A DNA stretch of 64,000 nucleotides from Bifidobacterium pullorum subsp. gallinarum. GTDB taxonomy: Bacteria; Actinomycetota; Actinomycetes; Actinomycetales; Bifidobacteriaceae. The notes under the pieces are model-generated. The model made no database searches, was not told the origin of the DNA, and worked only from the letters and a program-made list of their open reading frames with translations. Both the position numbers and the translations under genes were made by a program. This document shows, piece after piece, positions 26,807-34,689 of the stretch. Positions within the stretch are counted from its first letter, which is position 1, and each line of letters begins with the position of its first letter. Location of the stretch: contig NZ_JGYX01000003.1 in the NCBI RefSeq assembly GCF_000741215.1, positions 345 through 64,344 of the forward strand, written 5' to 3'.

Positions 26807-26845
26807 GCCATGACGCACATCACATATCATGACGTATGTCATGGC
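26807..26845 (-). promoter_or_regulatory. Palindromic operator-like site upstream of the glutaredoxin gene
   Basis: CATGAC-GTAT-GTCATG (26828-26843) is a perfect palindrome, and another CATGAC (within GCCATGAC, 26807-26814) can pair with GTCATGGC (26838-26845). The sites lie 26-64 bp upstream of the start codon. Confidence 0.55.
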
Positions 26846-26981
26846 GTCACATGTCGTCCATCGTTCCGTCCCGGCGGTCAATCCCGCCATCGGCGGCGTT
26901 CCCGTTCATCGTACCCGCCGCAGGTTCCCTTGCGACCGCATCACGCTGCCGGCGTAGCCATCAGCGGGGTGGCCCGCAGGG

Positions 26982-27719
26982 TCAGGAACGCGCCGCGTCC
27001 ACGAACGCCTTGAAGATCATACGGCTGCGCGCATCGACCTTGTGCAGGAATTCAGGATGCCACTGCACGCCCCAGCAGAACCGCGAGCCGGGGCGGTACA
27101 GCGCCTCGATCACGCCATCGTCGGCCTTGGCCATCACGGCCAGTTCGTCGGCAACCTCGCGCACCGCCTGGTGATGGTAGCTGTTGACCGCGATGCGGCT
27201 GCCCTCCCCTGCCGCCTCCATCAGGTCGGCGAGCGGTGTGCCGGGGACCAGATCGACCTCGTGCCCGAGCAGGTCGTACGGCGGGTTCGGCATGTGGTGC
27301 TCCACGTCGCTGGGCAGTTCGGTGGGCAGGTCGTGCCACATCGTGCCGCCGAGCACGGCGTTCAGGATCTGGACGCCGCGGCAGATGCCGAGCATCGGGG
27401 TGTCCGTGGCGATGACCTCGGGGATCAGCAGCGCCTCCATGCGGTCGAGTTCCGGGCTCAGCTCCGGATTCATCGCCAGATATTCGGGCGACGCGGTCTC
27501 GCCGTACATCTCCGGTGCCACGTCCTGCCCGCCCGTGACCAGGATGCCGTCGCACAGGGCGACCAATTGGCGGATCACGTCCGGATCCTCGGTCAACGGC
27601 AGCATGACGGGCGTGCCGCCCGCCTCCGTGATGCCGTCCATGTATCCGGGCAGCATCCACAGGCTCTCCAGCTTGTAATCCATCAGCGGCACCACGCCGA
27701 TCAGGGGTCGTGTATCCAT
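26982..27719 (-). CDS. Class-I GATase, gamma-glutamyl-GABA hydrolase-like (peptidase C26)
   Basis: This is 245 aa from the ATG at 27719 after AAAGGCG; the open frame extends further upstream with no family match. It is a class-I glutamine-amidotransferase-like hydrolase with Cys in PMLGICRGVQILN (nucleophile elbow), His in GVQWHPEF and the following Glu. The oxyanion region is GILVTGGQDVAPEMYGE. It is similar to PuuD-type enzymes that split gamma-glutamyl amides. The true substrate is unknown, since no putrescine genes are adjacent. Confidence 0.85.
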   Translation of the reverse strand: MDTRPLIGVVPLMDYKLESLWMLPGYMDGITEAGGTPVMLPLTEDPDVIRQLVALCDGILVTGGQDVAPEMYGETASPEYLAMNPELSPELDRMEALLIPEVIATDTPMLGICRGVQILNAVLGGTMWHDLPTELPSDVEHHMPNPPYDLLGHEVDLVPGTPLADLMEAAGEGSRIAVNSYHHQAVREVADELAVMAKADDGVIEALYRPGSRFCWGVQWHPEFLHKVDARSRMIFKAFVDAARS

Positions 27720-27897
27720 CTGCAACGCCTTTCGTCTCGCGCCGTCATCATTCCCTTCATTCCGCACGTTACCATCATCCCCGTCCCGCCGAACGCGGAA
27801 CGGGCGGAATATCACGGCATATACAGAGCACGCGGCATACACGGCATACACGGAGCACGCAAAACACCGGAGACGCGCGGACCACCCCCGTAACCAC

Positions 27898-27937
27898 AAA
27901 GGGCGTGCCGGGCGGACAACCGCCCCGCACGCCCTTT
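27898..27937. terminator. Perfect hairpin, probable bidirectional terminator or insulator
   Basis: AAAGGGCGTGC and GGGCGG pair with CCGCCC and GCACGCCCTTT around an ACAA loop. No T tract follows on either strand. It lies between the end of the sugar ABC operon and the GATase gene. Confidence 0.65.
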
Positions 27938-27994
27938 GCAGGAGAAAGGAAAGGAGAAAACGATGAAGTTTGGCGCATGACGCGCCGATCATGT

Positions 27995-28046
27995 CACCCG
28001 TTTCCGATGCCGGCCCACCAGGTGAATCGGCACCGGAAACGGGTGG
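27995..28046 (-). terminator. Hairpin just after the sugar ABC operon
   Basis: CACCCGTTTCCG with GCCG pairs with CGGC and CGGAAACGGGTG, four bases after the stop of the last permease gene. It is a strong stem without a U tract, common for actinobacterial terminators. Confidence 0.7.
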
Positions 28047-28049
28047 CGG

Positions 28050-29072
28050 TCATTCTTTTTTACCCACCGCCGAGACCACACGCTGCAGCACGACGAACAC
28101 GAGGATCATCAGGCCGACGACGATCGTGGTCCATTCGGCCGGAACGCCGAAGTCGGAGGTCAGCGGGTCGATGATGGAGCGCACCAGAGCGCCGACCACC
28201 GAGCCGAGCACGTAGCCGAAGCCGCCGGTGACGATGGTGCCGCCGATGACGACGGCCGCGACCGCGTCCAGCTCCCAGCCGGTGCCCACCGTGTTCTTGG
28301 CGGAACCGATGTTCGCCGTGTATACGATCGAGGCGACGGCCGCCAGCGTGGTGGAGATGAAGTAGATCAGGTACTGCGTGCGCTTGACCGGCAGGCCCAT
28401 GAGCTCCGCGGAGGAGCGCGATCCGCCGATGGCGTAGATCGTGCGGCCGGTGCGGGTCTTGTGCAGCAGGATGTAGCCGAAGATCACCACGAGCACGGCG
28501 ATGACCACGCCCATGTTGAACGACAGGTCGTTCGAGATCTTCGGGTTGTCGATGATCTTGATCTCCGCGCTCACCCAGTCGAAGTTGTTGTCCTCGGGCA
28601 GGACGAGCGAGTCGGTGGAGATGATCGAGGCGATGCCTCGGGCCAGGAACATCGTGGCGAGCGTCGCGATGAACGGCTGCATGTTGAATTCCTCGATGAG
28701 CACGCCCGCCAGCAGGCCGAAGGCCATGCCGATGAGGATCATGACGATCATCGCGATCGGCGCGGGGATGCCCGCCATGGTCATCTTGACGCCGACGACC
28801 GCGGTGATGGCCACGATGGCACCGACCGACAGGTTGATGCCGCCGGTGAGCACCGGCAATGTCATGGCCACCGCCAGGATGATCAGGTAGGCGTGGTCGA
28901 TGAACAGCGAGGAGAAGAAGCCCAGACGGGTGTAGGTGCCGAAGAGCGCCTGGCCCATCACGAGCATGAGGATGAAGATGACGACGGCCGCGATGGTCGG
29001 GATCATCTGTGCGTCGAGCCGACGCGACTTCTTGGCGGTCTTCTTCACCGCCGTGGTGCTTGCGCTTGTCAT
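28050..29072 (-). CDS. fruG: Sugar ABC transporter permease
   Basis: This is 340 aa, a ribose/galactose-type (RbsC/YjfF) inner-membrane permease with about eight to ten helices. Recognisable blocks are LPVLTGGINLSVGAIVAITA, NMQPFIATLATMFLARGIAS, YAIGGSRSSAELMGLPVKR and VIGGTIVTGGFGYVLGSVVG. It ends a four-gene operon and overlaps the upstream permease gene by four bases. The order (binding protein, ATPase, two permeases) and family match the bifidobacterial fructose transporter fruEKFG; the gene symbol rests on that order and resemblance, so fructose is probable rather than proven. Confidence 0.8.
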   Translation of the reverse strand: MTSASTTAVKKTAKKSRRLDAQMIPTIAAVVIFILMLVMGQALFGTYTRLGFFSSLFIDHAYLIILAVAMTLPVLTGGINLSVGAIVAITAVVGVKMTMAGIPAPIAMIVMILIGMAFGLLAGVLIEEFNMQPFIATLATMFLARGIASIISTDSLVLPEDNNFDWVSAEIKIIDNPKISNDLSFNMGVVIAVLVVIFGYILLHKTRTGRTIYAIGGSRSSAELMGLPVKRTQYLIYFISTTLAAVASIVYTANIGSAKNTVGTGWELDAVAAVVIGGTIVTGGFGYVLGSVVGALVRSIIDPLTSDFGVPAEWTTIVVGLMILVFVVLQRVVSAVGKKE

Positions 29073-30145
29073 GCTGTCACCGCCTTGGCTTCGGACTTGA
29101 GCGCGCGTTTGCGTTTGATTTCGGCGCTGAGACTATGGATCTTGGGGGCCTGCATCACGCAGATCACGATGACCACGACGGCGAAGAACGCCGGGGTGGC
29201 GGCCGAATCGATGCCGAGCGTGATGATGGTCTTGCGGATCATGGCGATGAGGACCGCACCGATGGCGCTGCCGGACAGCGAGAATTTGCCGCCGAGCAGT
29301 GAGGTGCCGCCGATGACGACCGCCAGGATGGCGTACATCTCAAGGTCCTGACCGGTTTTGACCACGTCGACGCGCATGACGGACGCGGTGGCGAACAGGC
29401 CGGCGATGGCGGCGAGCAGACCGGAGACGGCATAGACGAGGAAGAGGATCTTCTTCGGCTTGATGCCGGTCATGCGGCTGGCCTCCTGGTTGATGCCCAC
29501 CGATTCGATCATCATGCCCATCGCGGTTTTGCGGCACAGCAGTCCGACCAGGCACACGATGATGATGGCGATGACGAAGTTGGCGGGAATGCCCAGGATG
29601 AAGCCGTTGGCCATCCAGCGCAGCGGCTCGCTGCCGGCCACGGAGCCGGCGTCGGTGTTCTGGCCGGCGGTGATGACCTTGGCCAGACCTCGTCCGGCGA
29701 GCATCATGATAAGCGTGGTGATGAATGGCTGCAGGCCGAGCATCGAGACGAGCGCGCCGTTGATGCAGCCCAGCACCAGGCCGACGAGCAGCGACAGCAG
29801 GATGGCCAGCCACACGTTCAGGCCGGAGACCAGGAACTGCATGGCCGCGGCGCCGGCGACTGCCATGACCGAGCCGACCGACAGGTCGATGCCCGAGGTG
29901 GAGATGACCAGGGTCATGCCGGTGGCGATCATCAGGTAGCGGGCCGATTCCTGGAGCATGGTGATCAGCGGGCCGGCCAGGCCGCCGGTGTTCTCATTCC
30001 AGCTCAATGACAGGAACCCGTGGTCGAAGATCGTGCAGATGACGATGAGCACGATCAGTGCCACGACCGACCAGGTGAGGTTCGAGGACAGCAGCCGTTT
30101 GAGGATCGGATTGCCGGCATCCTTCTTGGTGTTGTGACCAGCCAT
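29069..30145 (-). CDS. fruF: Sugar ABC transporter permease
   Basis: This is 358 aa, the same superfamily as its downstream neighbour and forming with it the membrane channel. Family features include STSGIDLSVGSVMAVAGAAA, LQPFITTLIMMLAGRGLAK, ESVGINQEASRMTGIKPKK and VIGGTSLLGGKFSLSGSAIG. The start overlaps the ATPase stop and the stop overlaps the next start, so translation is coupled. It resembles YtfT/FruF permeases for galactofuranose, fructose and ribose. Confidence 0.8.
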   Translation of the reverse strand: MAGHNTKKDAGNPILKRLLSSNLTWSVVALIVLIVICTIFDHGFLSLSWNENTGGLAGPLITMLQESARYLMIATGMTLVISTSGIDLSVGSVMAVAGAAAMQFLVSGLNVWLAILLSLLVGLVLGCINGALVSMLGLQPFITTLIMMLAGRGLAKVITAGQNTDAGSVAGSEPLRWMANGFILGIPANFVIAIIIVCLVGLLCRKTAMGMMIESVGINQEASRMTGIKPKKILFLVYAVSGLLAAIAGLFATASVMRVDVVKTGQDLEMYAILAVVIGGTSLLGGKFSLSGSAIGAVLIAMIRKTIITLGIDSAATPAFFAVVVIVICVMQAPKIHSLSAEIKRKRALKSEAKAVTA

Positions 30146-31683
30146 CAGGCCTCCTTCCCTGCGTTGTTGCTGGCGATGGTATCGACGATGGTCTCCTGGG
30201 ACACCGTGGCGTCGTTCTCAAGCTCCGCGATCTTCCTGCGGTCCTTGAGCACCTCGATGTTGTCGGACAGGCGGACGACCTCCTCCAGCTCGGAGGAGAT
30301 GAACACCACGCCCATGCCCTGCTCGGCCAGATCGAGCACGGCCTGCTGGATCTCGGCCTTGGCACCGATGTCGATGCCGCGGGTCGGTTCGTCCAGGATG
30401 AGCAGTTCGGGGTGGGTGGCCAGCCACCGGGCGATGAGCACCTTCTGCTGGTTGCCGCCGGACAGGTTCTTGATGAGCTTGTTCGGGTCGGCGGGGCGGA
30501 CGTTGAGCTCCTTCATGTACTTGTCGACGATCTCGTCCGCTTCCTTCTTCGGGATCGGCTTGAACATGCCGCGAATCGCCTGCAGGGCGATGAGGATGTT
30601 CTCACGCACCGTCAGGTCGCCGATGATGCCTTCGTCTCGACGGTTCTCCGTGGAGTAGGCGATGCGGTGCTTCAGCGCGGTGTGCGGATCGTTGATGGAG
30701 ACCTGGTTGCCGTTGAGCTTGTAGGTGCCGGTTTCGGGCTTGTCCGCGCCGTAGAGCAGACGTCCGAGTTCGGTGCGTCCGGAGCCGAGCAATCCCGCGA
30801 AGCCCACGACCTCGCCGGCGTAGATGTCCAGGTCGGTCGGCTGGATGGAGCCCTTGCGGCCCAGGCCCTTGACGGACACGATCGGCTTCTCGTCCGCGCC
30901 GATGGCACGGCGCTCCTTCTTGGCGCCGATCTGGCTGAGTTCCTCGGCGCTCTTGCCGATCATCATGCTGATGAGCTCGTTGCGAGGCGTGTCCTTGGTC
31001 ATGACCTCCTTGATGAACTGGCCGTTGCGCAGGATGGTCAGACGGTCGGTGATCTCATAGATCTGGTCAAGGAAGTGGGAGACGAACAGGATCGCCACAC
31101 CGGAATCGCGCACCTTGCGCATGATGGCGAAGAGGTCCTGGACCTCGTTGGCGTCGAGCGAGGAGGTCGGTTCGTCCAGGATGAGCACCTTGGCGTCGAT
31201 GACCATCGCGCGGGCGATGGCGACGAGCTGCTGCATGGCGATGGAGATGGAGTTGAGCGGGGCATGGGGGTCGAGGTGGCCCAGGCCCATCTGGTCGAGG
31301 TACTTGCGCGCCTCCTGATGGGTCTTCTTCCAGTTGATGCCGAGGGGGCCGCGCACCTCGTGGCCGAGCATGACGTTCTCGCCGATGCTCAGGTTGGTGC
31401 ACAGGTTGACCTCCTGGTACACGGTGGCGATGCCCGCGTTCTGCGCGTCGCCGGTGCCGTTGAAGGTCTGGGGCTTGCCCTCCACGGTGATCGAGCCGGC
31501 ATCGATCTTGTACACGCCGGTCAGCGCCTTGATCATCGTTGATTTGCCGGCGCCGTTCTCGCCCATCAGGGCGTGGACCTCACCGGGGTAGAGACGAAGA
31601 TCGACACCGTCCAGGGCCTTGACGCCCGGGAACTCGATCGTGATGCCCTTCATCACGACAATGGGTTCGTTCTGTGTCATCAT
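30145..31683 (-). CDS. fruK: Sugar ABC transporter ATPase with two nucleotide-binding domains
   Basis: This is 512 aa. The first ABC domain has Walker A GENGAGKSTMIKAL, a degenerate signature region (NSISIAMQQ) and Walker B VLILDEPTSSLD. The second has GLLGSGRTELGRLL, signature LSGGNQQKVLIARWL and Walker B LLILDEPTRGIDIG. The degenerate signature in the first half and altered P-loop in the second are normal for the MglA/RbsA/YtfR class. A 130-bp gap with a stable hairpin separates it from the binding-protein gene, probably lowering its expression relative to that gene. Confidence 0.85.
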   Translation of the reverse strand: MMTQNEPIVVMKGITIEFPGVKALDGVDLRLYPGEVHALMGENGAGKSTMIKALTGVYKIDAGSITVEGKPQTFNGTGDAQNAGIATVYQEVNLCTNLSIGENVMLGHEVRGPLGINWKKTHQEARKYLDQMGLGHLDPHAPLNSISIAMQQLVAIARAMVIDAKVLILDEPTSSLDANEVQDLFAIMRKVRDSGVAILFVSHFLDQIYEITDRLTILRNGQFIKEVMTKDTPRNELISMMIGKSAEELSQIGAKKERRAIGADEKPIVSVKGLGRKGSIQPTDLDIYAGEVVGFAGLLGSGRTELGRLLYGADKPETGTYKLNGNQVSINDPHTALKHRIAYSTENRRDEGIIGDLTVRENILIALQAIRGMFKPIPKKEADEIVDKYMKELNVRPADPNKLIKNLSGGNQQKVLIARWLATHPELLILDEPTRGIDIGAKAEIQQAVLDLAEQGMGVVFISSELEEVVRLSDNIEVLKDRRKIAELENDATVSQETIVDTIASNNAGKEA

Positions 31684-31735
31684 TCTGCCTTAAAGCTTGA
31701 ATTGTTATGATTTCGTGACATTGCGCCACTATGGC

Positions 31736-31778
31736 GGACGGTGCGTGCGGACCGGGTGACGGTCCGCGCGCACCGTCC
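31736..31778 (-). terminator. Intra-operon hairpin between binding-protein and ATPase genes
   Basis: GGACGGTGCG and GCGGACC pair with GGTCCGC and GCGCACCGTCC. No U tract follows, so it may be a partial terminator or an mRNA-stabilising stem that makes the binding protein more abundant than the channel. Confidence 0.7.
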
Positions 31779-31813
31779 TGAGATAAGAGGAGATGGTCGG
31801 AAATCAGTCGAGA

Positions 31814-32797
31814 TCAGTAGGCGCGGGTGCCGGCGTCCAGGGCCTCCTTGGCGCTTGCGGCGTCGAAGGTCTGGGAGTCGATGACGATGTCGGACTCGAC
31901 CGTCTTGCCGTCCAGATAATCCTTGACCGCGGTGGCGGTCTGCTCGCCGAAGATCGGGTTGTACTCGATCACGAAGGACAGGTCGCCGTCCACGAGGGCC
32001 TGCAGCGCGGCCTCGGTGCCATCGATGGTGATGATCTTGACCTGGCCCTTGAGACCGGCCTCCTCAACGGCCTGGGCGGCGCCGAGACCCATCTCGTCGT
32101 TCTGGGCGAAGATGAACTGCGGGTTCTCGCTCTTGTGCTTGTCCAGCAGGCCGGCGGTGACGGTCTTGGCCTCGTCGGTGGACCAGTTGGCGGACTGCGA
32201 TTCGAGCACGGTCACGTTGTCGTTGATGGCGTTGTCCCAGCCGGTCTGGCGATCCTTGACGACCGACAGGCCCGCGGGGCCTTCGAGGATGAAGCCGTTG
32301 GCGCCGTCCGGGAAGTTCTCGTTGACGAAGTCGGCGGCCTGTTCGCCGGCCCATTCGTTGGACGGTCCGATGTGGGACACGATGGCCGAGGCGGCCTCCG
32401 GATCGGTCACGTCCACGTCACGGTCCACGGTGAAGACCGGGATCTCAGCCTCCTTGGCCTTCTTCAGCGATTCGTCCCAACCGGAATCCTCGGTGGAGGA
32501 CAGGACGATGGCATCGACCTCGTCGTTGACGAACTTGTTGAACGCCTGGATCTGCTTCTGCTGGTCGTTGTTCTGGGTCGGCGAGTAGATCAGGTCGAAG
32601 CCGGCCTTCTTGAACGCATCCTGCAGGTCGTTCTCGTTGGCGGTACGGAAGCCGCCCTCGGGGCCGACGGCCACAAAGCCGATCGTCGGCTTGCTGTCAT
32701 CCCCACCCTCGGCGTTGCCGCCGTTGCCGCACGCGGCGAAGCTCAGCAGAGCCGCGCCGGACGCAACCAGGGCGATGGCCCTCTTCCAGTTCTTCAT
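31814..32797 (-). CDS. fruE: Sugar-binding lipoprotein of ABC transporter
   Basis: This is 327 aa from the ATG at 32797 after GAGGAGGAG. A lipoprotein signal peptide (ALLSFAACGN, lipobox Cys near residue 23) anchors it outside the membrane. It is a periplasmic-binding-protein class I (RbsB/YtfQ) fold: IGFVAVGPEGGFRTANE, FVNDEVDAIVLSSTEDSGWD, FTVDRDVDVTDP, IFAQNDEMGLGAAQAVEEAG and FVIEYNPIFGEQ. It is the first gene of the operon and closely resembles bifidobacterial FruE. Four phased GATAAC hexamers lie upstream. Confidence 0.85.
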   Translation of the reverse strand: MKNWKRAIALVASGAALLSFAACGNGGNAEGGDDSKPTIGFVAVGPEGGFRTANENDLQDAFKKAGFDLIYSPTQNNDQQKQIQAFNKFVNDEVDAIVLSSTEDSGWDESLKKAKEAEIPVFTVDRDVDVTDPEAASAIVSHIGPSNEWAGEQAADFVNENFPDGANGFILEGPAGLSVVKDRQTGWDNAINDNVTVLESQSANWSTDEAKTVTAGLLDKHKSENPQFIFAQNDEMGLGAAQAVEEAGLKGQVKIITIDGTEAALQALVDGDLSFVIEYNPIFGEQTATAVKDYLDGKTVESDIVIDSQTFDAASAKEALDAGTRAY

Positions 32798-32911
32798 AAA
32801 TACTCCTCCTCGAGTCACATGCATCCAAGGTCTTCCCCAGACGATTGATGACGGTGTTGTCATCGATGGTTTCCAGTATCCGCGGCGTGCCCGCATGGCT
32901 CAATCGGAGAG

Positions 32912-32950
32912 GATAACGATTCGATAACAGCTTGATAACGGAACGATAAC
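32912..32950 (-). promoter_or_regulatory. Four GATAAC hexamers with exact 11-bp period
   Basis: GATAAC occurs at 32912, 32923, 32934 and 32945. Read toward the sugar operon this is GTTATC repeated every 11 bp, about one helical turn, placing all copies on the same DNA face 115-153 bp upstream of the binding-protein start. Tandem 11-bp direct repeats are the usual site type of OmpR/PhoB-class regulators. Confidence 0.7.
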
Positions 32951-32969
32951 ATCGCCTGTTTCACGCCGT

Positions 32970-34689
32970 TCACCTCGCCGACATCGCCTCGGCCTGCGAG
33001 TATACGATGGTCCACGCGCCCTCCAGCGAACCGCTGGCCGTCCGGACGATGCCCAGGTCATCGAACACGGCCAGCCGGTGATACCGGGAGACGTCACCGG
33101 TCGCGATGGATGTCACCGTACTGTCCGGCAGGCTCTGGGCCGTCTCTGGCCCCGGCGTCAGCTGGCGAAAGGCCTGCTGCCGTGCGGAGGCGCCGTCCGT
33201 GGCGTAGACCAACGTGATGTCGTTGTAGAACGTCAGCATCGACACATCGGATCTGGATGAGACCCGATGCCAGGTTTCGCAGAGTCGCTCCGCCATGCCG
33301 GTACCGTTACGCACGATGCCTGCGATGAGAACGCCCTCGTCGGGACCCCCGCCGACGGCCATCGCCAACCTCGCGCCCTCCGGGGAGACCGCCACGGCAT
33401 GGATCGATCCCGTACCCAGATCAGGCACGGCAATCCGCGCCGTCCGCCCCTGCCGTGAGACGACCAGTGTCCGCCCATCCGGTGCCACGCCCCAGACCTC
33501 GCCCTCGACCCCTTCGGCAACCGTCGACACCGGCGCACCGTCGAACAGCACACCGCAGGGCATCCCCTCGCCGTCCAGGCATTCGGCGACCCCATCAGCA
33601 CGCAGCACGGCGCCACCGGATTCGCCGAACACCAGGGCTTCGGCCTCATCGATGCCGGTGTTCTGAGCCACACGCACGGGGCTTGACGATTCGAGCGAGA
33701 CCACGTTCCCGCCGCTTAAGGCATACAGCGCCTCCTCGTGGTCGGCCACGTCCAAGCCCACGGTGCCTTCCGCGCCGCTGTAGGTTTCACCGCCCGAGAG
33801 CACGTTCACCTCCTGCCCGTCGGTGCCGTCACCGAGCGTCAGCCGAATCTGCCGTACGAGCATCGCCTGCGATGCGGCGTCGAGTGCGGCGAAGCCTTCA
33901 TCCAGACGTACCGCAACGCCGTCGGACTCCATTGGCACGGCATCGGCCTGCAGCCCCACACGCCCGTCGGCCACGTCGCTCACCGCGCCCTCCAGCCAGT
34001 CGGGCACGCCGCCCAGCAGCTCCTCCATCGCGCGGGTGCGCCAGTTGCGCCAGCTCAGCCAACGCACATCGGGCACCATCGTCGTGCCGGTGACATCCGG
34101 CCGGTACAGAGACACCTGGCGGAAGGCCTGGTCGAAACTTGCGACCGAGACCATGACGCCCTGCGGCAGCTGGTCGATGCGCCACTGACCGTCCTGCCGG
34201 TGCAGTGTGAAGGTCACCGTCCACGGGTCATCCCCGACCGCGGAGTACAGCCCCTGGCCGTCGATCCTGCCGATGATGTGGAGCGTGGCCTGGATGAGGA
34301 TGCCAGCCTCATCCATCGACGAGCCTCCGTCCACGTTCGGCTTGCGTACGAAGGTGGGCGCACCGGAGTAGATAATCGCCGACTCGTCGCCGTTCCAACG
34401 CTCCGCGGCGCCATCCGTCAGGAACTCACGGGCCACCGCAAACCCATCGCTCTGCACGCCGGCGGGCATGGCGGCAAAGAACCCCTCGACCACGCTTTCG
34501 GGCTGTGCATCCGCCTCCGGCCCGTCGGGCACCGTGTACACCCGTCGATCCTGCCGCTCGATTGGCGCGAGCGTCGTCACGTCCCCCCCGCGTCGGCAGA
34601 CCGAGCGGGGCGGAGCATGCGCCCGCGGCACTCACCGACGCCGCGCAGACCAACGCCGCCATCGTGCGGATCAGTTTCCTCACCTTCAT
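32970..34689 (-). pseudogene. lpqB: LpqB lipoprotein, frame broken in a seven-base G/C tract
   Basis: The natural start is 34689 (AGGAGG then ATG, overlapping the mtrB stop), giving a lipoprotein signal (ALVCAASVSAAGACSAPLGL). The frame shifts in a run of seven C (plus strand, 34583-34589). The rest (VTTLAPIERQDRRVYTVPDG onward) is open to 32970. It has a GerMN-like domain and a C-terminal propeller-like domain (VWGVAPDGRTLVVSRQGR). LpqB partners the MtrB kinase in actinobacteria. One base restores a full gene of about 573 aa, so this could be a tract variant or an assembly error. Confidence 0.75.

Noticed and set aside
27820..27880. CATACACGG direct repeats upstream of the GATase gene
   Set aside because: Only two or three short copies, no consistent period and no evident link to a promoter.
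26982..27992. N-terminal extension of the GATase hydrolase to 27992
   Set aside because: The extra residues are Cys/Arg/Tyr-rich without family match and run through the strong hairpin at 27898-27937; the ATG at 27719 has a ribosome site and a normal family start.
31736..31778. Riboswitch between the sugar-binding protein and ATPase genes
   Set aside because: It is a simple perfect stem-loop without the conserved core of any riboswitch class I know.
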